Origin: Megalobrama amblycephala
Taxonomy: Eukaryota > Chordata > Actinopteri > Cypriniformes > Xenocyprididae
Length of the DNA: 64,000 bases
NCBI RefSeq assembly: GCF_018812025.1
Contig: NC_063052.1
Span: forward strand, 18,187,414 to 18,251,413
Reading direction: 5' to 3'
A program made the translations under genes and the position numbers. Positions 23,856 to 36,999 of the stretch are shown one piece after another. The notes below the pieces were generated by a model, which was not told where the DNA came from, did not search any database, and saw only the letters and a program-made list of their open reading frames with translations. Within the stretch, counting starts at the first letter, position 1. Each line of letters begins with the position of its first letter.

Positions 23856-26800
23856 CTGGAGACCAGAGAGGACAGTATTTAAACCAAACTGCTAGGCAAA
23901 AAAATATGTAGCAACTGTTAATGTTAATACAGTCAAACCAAAAATTATTCAGACATTTTTTATATTTTTTTTTATATATTTTTACTAGTGGATGCAGGAC
24001 ACTATAGTTCATTTATGTAAGTGAGGATAGTAAAATAAAGTAAACTGTGACATATTATGCCCAAAAATTCTTCATACAGTGGACTACCAGTAAAATTGAT
24101 AAAAATTTGGAACACAAAATTATTCAGACACTTTGACCTGACCATGTTTTGCTTAAGTGTTATCTGAAATAATTAAGTTTTTTTTTTTTCTGACACAGTT
24201 TAACTCTGAGATCTTGTCATATTTTATTACCATTTTTTAAAACTATAGTGAATAAACTGTATTAATGAATGAAATGTTCAAGGTGTCTGAATACATTTTG
24301 GTTTGACTGTACATTTAAAGGCCCCATGAAATCAAAATCGAAGTTTTGTGGCTTTTAATCTATGCATGTTAACGTTGAGGTCAAAAGAATCAAGAAAAAA
24401 GAGATATGCATTTAGTTTTTTTTTTTTTCAGGAAATAATATTGATGACATCATCTCCGTCTTAGGGGCGTCTAATTTTTTTTGTCCAATAAAAAGCTCTC
24501 TAGAATGAGAATGTCTTTAAAAAACGAAATGGTTATTAACTATGTCCATTTCACCTTATCGTGGTCAATCTCAGTGTCTCCAGTGATCACGATTCTCTTC
24601 TCGATACGGGTCTCTGAGATCCCGCCTTTCACCGTCTGAGCAGAGAAAGGGAAGAGAACGAGAGAATGAGAGAGCCAGAAACACAGTGAAGAAAATATCT
24701 CATCTGTGCAGTACGGCAATTTTTGACTAACTTGCAAAATGGAAAGATACTGTGAAATGGTGATATAAATTGTAATTAACAATGGCTTTATCTCATGTAC
24801 GCAGCCTTATGGCACCATTGTGAACAATTCCCTAACTTAGTATGCTGCACATGCAAATCACTTGTAACTTGGACATTGTAAAGTTTTCTTTATGTTTTGC
24901 AGCAATCCTATAATTGTGATAATTTAAATAAGTTTTACGTTGTGGTTAATCAAGATAATTTAACTACAATTAGTTCTTTAAGCAGCAGACATGTCAGGAC
25001 ATTTAATGACATTGCAAGTTTAGGCATAATTTGATGTGAAAAACAGGTACCTTAGTGATCTGGGTTGTGGTGGTGGTGCTCACAGTCTCTGAGGTGATGG
25101 TCTGAGCACTCAACAGCATCCCAGACTCCTTCTCTGACAGTGCATTAGGCTATTAGCAAACAAACACACATGGTTAAAATACTCCATTATATCTCTCATT
25201 ATTTATTGTTTATTCCAAAAGCTATTTCAAAAGGGGACATGGTGATGGAAAAAAACATGAGATGGGAGGGAAAATTATATTTCAATGCAAACTTGCAAAA
25301 CTTTTGTGTTCTATTGCAAACGTTTTGCATTGCCTGAGAAACTTTCACTCTGAGATCGCTAAGTTTCTCAGGGGAACAAATGTTTTGCGAGAGAATACAA
25401 AAGTTTTACGAGAAAACACAAAAGTCTTTCAAGGTAATAAGAGGTTCTGAATATGTTCTGAATGTTCTGTTTTGAATACAGATGTGTACCAATATATGCA
25501 ACATTACCAAAATCCAATATTAGTCAATTAAATATCCAATATCGACCAATGCCTGTTATTAACAAGATCACTAATACTGTGAGATGTGGATGCTACAGTA
25601 CTATAGTTTGCGTCCCAGTGATAAGTTTCATGAAATTCATTCCATTTGTGACATATTCAGACAAATACTGGAATAGCAAAGATGAAACAAACCCAGGACA
25701 AACAAAAATGATGACAGCAAGACAGCAACTTTTACATAAGACAACAGGGTTGACTCCCCTCACCTGTGCAGACTCATAGGTGATGGTCTTGGTCTCTGTG
25801 TGCACTATCGGGATGTCCTTGGTGGTGATTTCACTCCGAAGGGAGTTGGTGACATCAGAAATAGTGATCGTTTTTGTCTTCACCACAGGAGACTGTGAAA
25901 GGGGTCAAGACACAGTAGAAAGTGAGTAGAGAATTGCTTTTCTCACTACATTAACTTCACCTCCACACACCACCAATTACTGAGCACCATCTGGAACCTT
26001 TGGTCAAGTCTTCAGACTGTGAGATTGGTATTCTGTGCTGACTAAAATAAAAACTACTAGATAAGAAAAAATGCTTAGTCTGGTGAAACTTTGAATGGTT
26101 GGCAAAACAACAACACTAGAACAGGCAGAAAATATAGCCATACATAGTTACTTTATCAACCTTTTCAATCAAATTATGTTATTTTATGTTGGGTAGAGTG
26201 GTTAACTAATCTAAAAACTTTCAATAAGGCACAGTGATAGGATTTCTCAAATGTAAATGGTATAAAATTGCCCCCAATACTCCATACTGAGCTAAAACTC
26301 TATACAGAGAAAGATGTTCAAATTAGTGCTGCCCAATTAATCAAATATATATCACAATTACAATTTTAATATTCCATTTCAGTCTACTCCCGATATGTTT
26401 TTGCAGAGGTTGAGCACTGTAACCAATAATTGTAACATGTCAGTAATGTGAATACTGAACTGAATTAAAGGTACAGTATGTAAGAATTCTGTCCGCTAGA
26501 GGTTGCTAGAAGCCTATTCAAAACAAAGGCGTAGCTTGATGACGCCAAGTTTGAGAGCGGAATCTTGGGACATGTGGTCTCCATCTCAACGGACGGTGCA
26601 AAAGAATAGGGATAGGACTCAGGAAGAAATCATGTCCATGGATGCGATTATTAACGTTAGAGCAGTTATTAAGCAGAGCAGGACCGAGTGTTGTGGGAGC
26701 TGAACGAGGCCGCTGGAGCGATTGTGCAACACATGCCTCACGAGCAGCTGAACTTTTATTATGCCACAGTCGCCGGCGTCGCTTTCGCTATTCCGGTCAT

Positions 26801-29800
26801 GAGTATGAGGTAACTCAGCTCTGTTTATCATATTAGATACATTTGAGTGTGTTGAAAATTATGTTATATAACGTTACTCTGCGCGTTCGCTCGGTGGCTG
26901 ATGTGAGACACTTGTTTGAGACACACTACAGTAAGATAGATTGATTTTAGAATATCATATTAAATGCTGGATGGCTTGTGTTGATAAATGGCATGCAATT
27001 CATTTTAAAACGTATTGTATGATGGAGAAAATTCTGTATTACTGTTACTAAAAATAAAGCTGCATCTGATTATGCTATGTTAGCTACTTGACAAAATAGT
27101 GTTTTTCTCTGAGGTAAAGCGTGGTACTCGCAAAAAAATCAAGAAAATTAGATTTAAACAATAAGACTAAACGTGTTGAGATATCTAACAACAATTATAT
27201 TTCAACAATTTATTTTCTGTCTATAAATATATCAAAACAGTTGTTCCCTTGTCTATTAAAATGTGTAATATACTAAAGCGTCTTTGGCGTTTCCATGGTT
27301 TCTACAAAATATAACCGGAAACCGAGGCAGACCGAGGGTTAACGCGGGTATGACGCAATTGACGGGCGAGTCTTCACACGTCCTGGAGCCTTGGTTAAAA
27401 CTGCAATTTTCAAATAGTTGGAAACATTTGGGATATTGTAAGTACTCAAGTGAACAAAATATATAACACTGGCCTAGTGGTTTTTGGATATTTTACTGCA
27501 AAAATATTACATATTGTACCTTTAATCTATTTCAAAATATGAACAGTTTTGTTTTTCATGCTACTAGGAGGGTCAATGTGAATTTGACTGTTTAGGCACT
27601 TGATTTACTAATGTATACAACAGCAGTAAAGTAACTGAAAAACACCATTATATTTTTAGCTTGTTAGCTAATTTAGCTTTACACCGTTGTGTAGCCACAA
27701 AAAGTCTCAGTTGGAATGAAATTATGCTGCACAGAATGCTGCCCTTGAGCAGAGCCTCATGGACAGCAAAATCTATCAGAAAGCTTCACAAACACTCCTC
27801 CATTAAGGGTGAGGAGTGTTTATTCCAAAACAAAATACATCCTCTTGACTGAGAGATCCTGAATGAAGCCATCATCACTCCTAGCTGCACACCACTCCCT
27901 ATTATCCATAATGTTCAGCTCAGATATGCAGATTATGCGTTTCAAAACCATTACAAATTACTTTAGTTTTGCTTTTTAATATTTTATCTATGGGCACAGA
28001 GCCAAAAAAGCTTTTGATTTAGGAACACTTGGCACATTGTAAGTCAAATATTGTTTTCATTCAATAAAGGCCACGTCAGGTTGACAGATAACGATGGGAA
28101 ATGAACGCTGTGTAAAATTCAAGGGCTCACCATGTGGTGCTTAAAGAACAGCTCGGTGTGACAAATCACATTAGGTCCGCAAGTCTCCTTTATTAGTGAA
28201 TTTAAAAGGGGCCAAACAAAAGTCACTCAAAGTACTCTATCATTAGGAGCAGGAGCAAGAGACGAAAGACTAAAATAAGAGTCATTTGCAGAGTAACAGA
28301 AGGGCTCAGTCTCAGAAACTAGAAACTTTGGTGGAAATTGCGGCACTGCCCACTGTCCTCACCTGTACTAATCCAGCCCAAAACTGAGGGAGCGTATCGC
28401 TACCACCTTTGTGCTGCCTGTACTTGAGAGTGGCGGCCAAAAAGGAAGGAAGGTAAGACTGCAATATTGCTCACTTTCCCTCTTCAGCCGAGCCTATAAG
28501 TAAGTGAGTACATGAACACGGAGGGTGAATCTCATTGCAGATATGGTGACAGATGAGGATGCGGGACGTGAGTGGCAGTACTGCCACTTTCTTCTTCCAT
28601 ACCGGCCCATTTATATGCTCTGAACTCCAAGTACCGGAATGGTGGTAGATGAAGAACTGGTATTGCCCACTTCTTTCATCCATACCAGCCCCTAATTGTG
28701 AATACAGAGGGAGCACATCGTTACTACCTCTGTACAAGGGTGACAGATGAGTGGCAGGACACAAGTGCCATTTTTGCCTGCTCTCCTCTTCTGTAATAAC
28801 CCTATCTGTAACAGCCTGTCAAATGCACGCTTTCTGCACCGGGAAGGGTGACAGATGAGGAATGGGACACGAGTGGGGGTACTGCCCATTCTCCTCTCCT
28901 GTGTCCATCACCAACAGATGAAGAGGTGGGCCACAAGTGGTGATCTAACACTAATGAAAATACTTTTTTGATACTATCTTTCTTTTCTAAAACATACACA
29001 CGCTAGATTTACATGCATGACACACAAACTGCTTCCTGAAGACAAAAAAGCTGATAATGTTTTCAATAAGCACCCTTTTATAGCTCATCGGTGCACCTGT
29101 GATGTCACCTGACTGCAGTAGCCAATCAAAATTGGCATGTATCGACACGTTCTTCAGACATGAGCTCACGCGAAGTTTTCCCATAGCGTCAACTGATGAC
29201 GCAGTGTAGAGTTCCACTTCGAAAGGGAACTTTAATTAGTCTAAATCTAATTATGCATTTTCCAGGGGAAATGTTTTGGATTATATCTTTACCATCCAAG
29301 GAACCACAAAATCTGTTGCAAAAGAGATTTTAAAAAAGTGATAACATCTTCATAAGCTGTTTTCATGTCCCAGTACTCCACCAGCCAGACAACTGAAATT
29401 TGTCAAATTAAATATATAATGTACTCTGACTAAAGTCCATAGAAGTGCAAATGTGTACACAATTTTTAGAGATATATTAACCTACTTGAACACAAACAAC
29501 AACAACAACAACAACAAAACAATATAAAACAAACATAAAAAAAACATTCTTTCCCTTCTATCATTATGCATTATGCTGTCACTCATTGTGGAAAGAGGCT
29601 ATAATTGTTATACCACACAAGACAAATTTAAAGCTATAGCATGACAGTAGTACTGCCAGGGAAGGAGAAACAGTATAATATTCAAGGGGTGTGTATTTAA
29701 AACCCTAATAGGCTAAACATAAATATACTCTAGAAAGAAGTAGACTAGTTTTTGGCAGTATTACAGAAATTGTCCCCTTCATTATGCATTGGCTGGAAAT

Positions 29801-32800
29801 GGAGAAGAGATTTATATCTGCTAAGAGAAGCGAAGTGCACAGTGTGCTGAAAACTTGTCTAGAGAAACCCACTGGTCACTTGGTAACAATGTGCACAGCT
29901 AGCGAAAAAAAAAAAAGCTGTAACTGCATTTACTGAAGAAATTAGCAATGTTTGCGAGGCAGTAAAAGAATGGTGTTAAAGCTTCAGGTAGACTTAGGTT
30001 TTAGGATTTGGTTGTGCATAACTGGAAGATCAATCCCATCAGTATGCAAATAAATGCATAAAAAAGCCCACTCACAATGTAGTATGCAAATACTATGATA
30101 ACATCAATGCTGAATGACAGTGTAGGTCAACAGGACATTTCCAAAATTATATTTTTTTATTAAGTTGAATTTTAAATTTGAACAAAAACAACACCTAAAA
30201 CTGAAATTATCTTAAAGGCAAAGTTTTATTTTGTGTAGTAAATGGTTTAAGATGAATGAATTGAGAAAAAAAAAGAAATAGAAGAGTCAGATTACAATTC
30301 ATACTCACCTTGCAAATACCAAGAGAGAAAAAAAAAAAAAAAAAAGGTAATTTGACTGAAATTGAATGGTTATTGTAAGCAGTGAGTTCAGAATCAAGGT
30401 AATCTGAAAAGCCAGAGAAATGTTAAGTGAATGTTTACACCCTATTAAGATAACATAGTGCACTTGCATCCAGGGGTTTTGTGTCACAGTACATAAATAG
30501 TTTAAAATTATAAGCTGTCAAGCGACATCCACTGTGAAATGGTGAAATCATTAAGAATCCAAGAAGAACAAACAGAAAAACAGGAAGGACATCATCTTCT
30601 CTCCCTCCTTATTGTCTCATAATCCAGATAAGCTCAGTCTGAGAAGCGGCTGCTGCCTCCCTCATATCTATTTTTTTCTTCCACTTTCTCTCAAATGAAG
30701 ACAAGCCACCATAGCATCAGGGTCAAGACCAGCAGACTGCTCAACAGGAAGGAGACAGAGGGAGGATGCAGTACCACTGGGTACAGCTGGCAGACTCGGG
30801 CAGCGCGGCTCTCTTCCTCTTCTGTTGACAAGACTACAGAGACTTGGACAGCATGTCCTTGTGCCTCAATGTCTTTTTCTTCATTACGGTCATCATCTTC
30901 ATCCTCCTCCATATGCTGCAGTAGCGGCGGCCCTCCTGGCACGGGCACCCACCTGACTCTTACCTGCTGTTGCCTCCACATGCCTGCTGAACGCTTCCAT
31001 CTCTGCGCAGGGGCAACGGGACACCAAGAGAGACACAGCACAATGAACAGACATGTGGAATGGGGAGACATGGGGAGAGATTGATGGTGGTAGTACAGAT
31101 TTCTGGGTAGGTTTGATGGGTTCGGGCTCGGCATCTGACCAGAGTGCTTTAAGCAGGCCAGATGGATTGAAGCAAAGGCCTTGAGGGTTTTTATGGCGTT
31201 GGTGGCATGGTGGACATCTGATTGACATTAGGATTGGCAGCAGACATTATTTTGGCAGTGCAAATATCCATCACTGACCGAAAAAACACCATAAAAACCA
31301 GCAGGGTTTGGGTGGGTTGGACCACTAAGCGAAATCCTCAGAGGATCAGATCAGTGGATGTGTCTGTCACAGAACTACACTCTGTCATTGGCTAGATCAG
31401 AGTTTACTACATCCACAAAGAACATTCATTGCTAACTAAGGTTGGGAATCAAGAACTGGTTCTTTTTCAGAACAAGTTCCATTTTTAATGAATTTCATGA
31501 TGTTTATTTCTGTTAACAGTTCTTGAACTACTAAACAGTGTTTTGTGTGCCACTGAATCTGCAGCACCATAGTTATAGAAATTGTTTTAGTTGAGAGTTT
31601 GTGGTCTGAATCGAATATGATAAAAGAATGAGTGCTTCAAAATGGACAACATATCTTTCTATTGCAATGTTCTTGCTGGTTTGAATGCAACATAAAATGC
31701 ACCTGATGTAGTCTTATTTAGGAATAAACGGCTATTACAAACTGGCTCTTTTAAGTGAACTGGTCAAGAAGACTCACAAATCAGTATAAAACTCATGAGT
31801 CATCAATATGAATTAGTCTAATGACTCATTGTCTGTCATTGGAGAAATTAACTAGCTAGTCACAACTGTTTCCCGAAACCGTAGTGTCGCATATCCACCG
31901 TTCGACCCACGTTGGTTCAACAATATAGGGCTGTCATTTGTATTAGCTTTAATACAAATACAACTGTTTAATTTAAACAGTTAGTAGAGTAGAAGAAGTC
32001 AGTTTTGATTGGAAGAGGGAAGCGCGGGCTGCATCAGAAATCACATACTTTCCTACTATATAGAACTCGAAAAGAAAAGTAGTATGTCCGAATTCACAGT
32101 ACTCATAAAAGAGTATAGGCAAAAAGTCCCCAGATGACCTACTACTTCCGGCAAGATTCTGAAGTGCACATACAACGGACTATCCCATGAGGCCATGGAA
32201 GAGGATTTGTGAATGGCAGTGAATAAACTGACACTGGTAGGTCACATGATAACGACAGCATGGCAAATGTAGTACGTCTGGATTACATTCATACTATACA
32301 TAATGTACTTTTTTAGAGCGGCCGTGAGGTAATTACTTATTCAAAATAATTACCTAAAAAGATTATGCGATTATGCGAGTATGCGATTTCCGACGCGGCC
32401 ATGGTCTTACCCTAGCACCTCAGCAAAGCTCATTTAGTCCTGATTGAGAAACTTTGTTTCCTGCTCAATCACGTTTTTTTTCTTGTGCATTATATTGTGT
32501 ATTTGTATTTACTTGAGGTATATAAATTATGTATGGCCTCTCTAGCCAATGCTAGATTTATGTTCTTTTTGTAGATGCATTCTTAAAATGCTACTCTGAA
32601 TGTTGTCTTCTGTATGTTGTCTGCAAAGGCTCTACTTATATGGACAGAGCTCCACTCTGGGGTTTCTCCTCAAATGGCTGTTCTCACCGCATATATTATC
32701 AAATATCCAGAGTAAGGATTTGACTCTGTGGACTATCTTATTCTGTTGGATTATTTGAAGAGCACATGAAGGACTATCGCAAGTTTGTGAATGTTTGTTG

Positions 32801-34767
32801 GAACTACGGTTTCGGAAAACGGTAAATCATTGAACTATGTTGGTAACGCTGGAACTATGCAACCATAGTTGGCTAACAATACTTTTGGGAAATGCATTGC
32901 AGAACAGTCGTTGAATTAATCACTCAACCCATAAGTCATTACTTCTGTTATCTAAATCTTGAAATAAACTAAGACGTGGATGTTAATTTATGCCGTGCAG
33001 TAACATTTTGTTTTATCGTAGGTTTTTTTTTAAGTGTTTGTCGTGTTTTATTGTAATAAACCATACTTTAAAATGTTTCATATTTTTGTTTAACATATAT
33101 TTAAAGCCAATTATGGGGAATGACTGCTCAAAATTTGTAAAGGAATGGTATATTGAATTAAAAAAATCAGAACCATTCAGTTCCTTACAATTCCCATCTC
33201 TAGTGCTAACACTTAAACACATATTAGAGACGTGCTTTTGAAAACTCTGGATAAGCATAAAATACACTAATTAGTTTTATTAAAAAGTAACTACTTAACT
33301 AGAAGAGCACAATGTCTTGAGATAATTTGAGAGAATGAATTTAAACATTAATTTTTAAATTGAGTCTATTAATTGAGAGTGTGTCATGTGGCAGTTTATT
33401 GTGTTCAGGTCTGAGACTGGTACATGATGTAATAAGCCTCAGCAGAGGAGGGGCGTGGGGAAATCGGATGTGCCCCTCTCTGAGCATTTCTAGAGACTCC
33501 TGCTTGTGGAGAGGAGGAGGATCGAGGTGGAGGTGGAGCTATGGATGAAAGTGGAGGAGGACAGGACTGTGATCCAGGACAAGACTTTGCAAGGAGAGAT
33601 GGAGGAGAGTAAACAAGGGGAAGGAAAGGATGGACAACCAGTGAAGGACAGGAACAAGAGGAAAAAAAGGGAAAAGACAATGAAATGAAGAGGAGGAGGC
33701 GTCAGTTTCTTATTGTTTCCTTTTCCTATTTGCTTTTTGCTACGATTTCCTTTTATACCTACTTTGGTTGTCAATGAACTAACAGACTCATGCAGCTTAT
33801 TAATGCAGTGTAATCCAGCCATGCGATTGGCAGATCAAAGCAGAGGAAAGCCGGCAGTAGCCATTCAGAGAGCAGCAGCAGTAGTAAAGGGGTGTGGCTT
33901 TGGCAGAGGGTGTGGTCAAGGGTCTATAAAAGCCACTGGCAGTGAGCAGATTCAGAGAGAGAGGAGTTCTCCTACTCTGACTGGGCCATAACCAAAGCGT
34001 CCAGCGGCCAATTCTGCTTGTGTTGTTCTTTATCTACATAAAGAAACGTCAAGTCTTTCAGGTGCGGTTGCATCACAGCCTTGGCAGTAACGACCAAATG
34101 AGAGTACGTTTACCTCTGATATACCCCCTGCTACTCTGTGTATGGGTAGGAGAGGAGGCATCTTCACCTGTGTGCACACGTGCCAACACACACACACAAA
34201 CACACTGAGAGTTTATAAATAAAATGCTTATTCAGGTGTCAGTGACCAACTAGATGCCTTCTGTATCAGTGAAAACTGTATGAAAAAGTTCATCAATGGA
34301 ATCCTTCAGTAAAACTTATAAAAGCCAAATTATTTTTAGAAGTTTCTTATTAAGTGCCACATGATTACCATTTTTCATGTTAAAGAATTGGTTCAGCAAA
34401 AGAAATCACTATTTGCTTAGCGTCATTCCAAACCTATGACTTCCTTTTTTTCTGTGAAACACAAAAGGAGACATTTAGAAGAATAGAACTACTAATGTAC
34501 GACTTTAGAAGACTTGGAATATAGCCCAAATCGGATGGAGTACTAGTTTGTGCTTTTGCATCCTTTTACAGCTTGAAAACCTCAGTTTGCATGAGGTCTA
34601 ATTGCATGGAAAAGAGCAAACATCACAATTAACCTTACAACAATGATTACTTAGCCACACTCACTGGGTACTCTATCCGTTAAACAAAATGACACTGAAA
34701 ATCAGCTCGCTCACTGATGTACCTGATGACTTTGGAATAAATTACTTCAAATGCAATTTATCGCAGT

Positions 34768-34800
<33 letters not shown>

Positions 34801-36909
34801 AGAAAGCACAAGCTTTTGTATCAGGTTATGATTAAACACTAAATCTAACCGTAGAAGTCGAGAAGATAGTGAAACTATGGGAAATATACCCAACTGTGTC
34901 AAGAAGTCAGACAATGACATGTCATAAACATTGACATTAACACAGGAAAAATGTGCAACGGATGCTTTCTGCAGATGTAAACGGCTAAATAAATGTTTTT
35001 TGTGTGTGTTTTTCTCAGTCTTTGTATTTAATGGAGAAAACAAATCACTGAAGTGTAAAATGAACAAGGTCAATATCATAAAGAATGATAAGTGCTATTT
35101 AAAATCAATTATTCATCCACCATAACATCCCCCATACTGTATTCTACTATTGTTTTCTGCAAATGTAGAGATGTTTGATGTTTTGCTTTTGGATGATTTT
35201 GCTTTTTGATGTTGACATGTTGCATATTGCAGTCTAATCCAACTCTTGCATTTTTCGAGATTTCGGGAACGAAACCAAAGTAGAAAACATCATTCAATAG
35301 CCTCTCTGGATACCTAAACATGTACCATAACAACACCTTTTACCATAATCAGGACTTGCCATTAAGCCATGTTATTTGCTTGTCCTTCGGGTAAGTCAAT
35401 CAGTAATTCACTTGTCTAAGTACAAAAGTTACTTGTCCGGTTTGTTCAAATGGCTGATTCATTCAAGAATGAAGCAAGTGACTGTTTTTATGAATGGGTC
35501 ATTGAATTATTGACTCACCCGATTTGTTTAAAAAAGCTGAATCATTCAGTGACGAAACACCATTGTTGCTCGGAGACGGCAACTTGTTCTGCTGTGGATT
35601 TGTTTGGAACTATCTTCATTGGCGAAATAGAGTAAATATTGTGTTTAAAATGTAAGTCACTTAATATTAACCACCTGTTTATTGAACTATAGTATAAAAT
35701 CAATGTCACATTTGCAATTGTGTTGATTCGAAAAAATTGATTGTGTGATGTTGCTTAAATATATCATGTTATATGTATTTCGTTTATACTGAATGTAATA
35801 AAATCAGAATCATTCTCGCCTGAAAATGTTTGGCGGTACTTCCCTAGTTATATTTTTTTGTTATTGACATTTTAATCAGGCCTCTTGTCCGGTCGGTAAA
35901 CCCTTTCACTTGTCCCTTCAAAAAATCCACTTGCCCTGGACAAGCTAATGTCGAGCACTGATAATGTTGGCAAACTGCCACAAAAAAGGAGGTTTGTAAG
36001 TCATAGACAGTTGATTAATTTTGAAAGACAAAATGGCAGATAGCAACAAGGCTTATCGGTGCAGTGATTTGATTGGCTATTTGTGCTGTCCTTTTTCAGC
36101 CATAAGATCAATTCTCCTTTGTGTTTCATAGAAGAAAGAAATTTGTGCTTGAGGTGTTTGTCTTATGATTCAGAATGATTTGAACAGGCTGTCAGAATAA
36201 GCATTCAGTTCCAAGTTCTGAACTTGTCTAATTTACTGCTTTTCACATCAAAAAACTGTGCTTTCAGGGTTGCACAATGTGCATCATAGCAACTGCATCA
36301 TGCTTAGGCTGAGTTATAACACATAAAGTTCCACCTAGCACATTATTCAGTGCAAAGCCAGACATTCTGACTAGTGTCTGGTAGACAGGAAGAGACAGTG
36401 TGATGAAATATAAAGTGACCAACTGCTGTTTGGATTCATTTTTACATGCCATTACGGGGGATATAAAAATAAGTAGAAGATAGATAGAATAGATGAAAAA
36501 TTTACACTATTACTACACCATTATTACAGTGTAATTATACATTTAAGTACTGAGTAATAATAATTAACTGCATGTACTTACCATAGGTTTAGGGTTAGAG
36601 TGAGGGTTTGGTTTAGGGTTAATTGCATGTAATTATGCATAATCTCTAGTTATTACTACAGTAACTACAGTACATGTAACGTGTAACAATGACACTGTAA
36701 AATAAAGTGTTACCCAATAATTTCACAGAGATAACTCAGAACAGAAAGCTGAATATACAATTCTGCTCATGGATACCTAGTTTACTCACCACTAAGTAAA
36801 ACTTTTAAATTTTTGATGTCACTACAGTTCTTACTCAAAAGTGCTCATTGAATCAACCTAGTACCTTGCATGTCAACGTCACTTTTCGGCACACTGATTA
36901 CCTGACTCT

Positions 36910-36999
<90 letters not shown>

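Noticed and set aside
30695..31084. 129-codon plus-strand ORF opposite the alternative exon
   Set aside because: Low-complexity Ser/Thr text complementary to the acidic codons; no acceptor, start context or known motif. The minus-strand frame has the splice signals.
33506..33688. Glu/Lys-rich plus-strand ORF
   Set aside because: Direct product of a purine-rich tract; no splice or start evidence.
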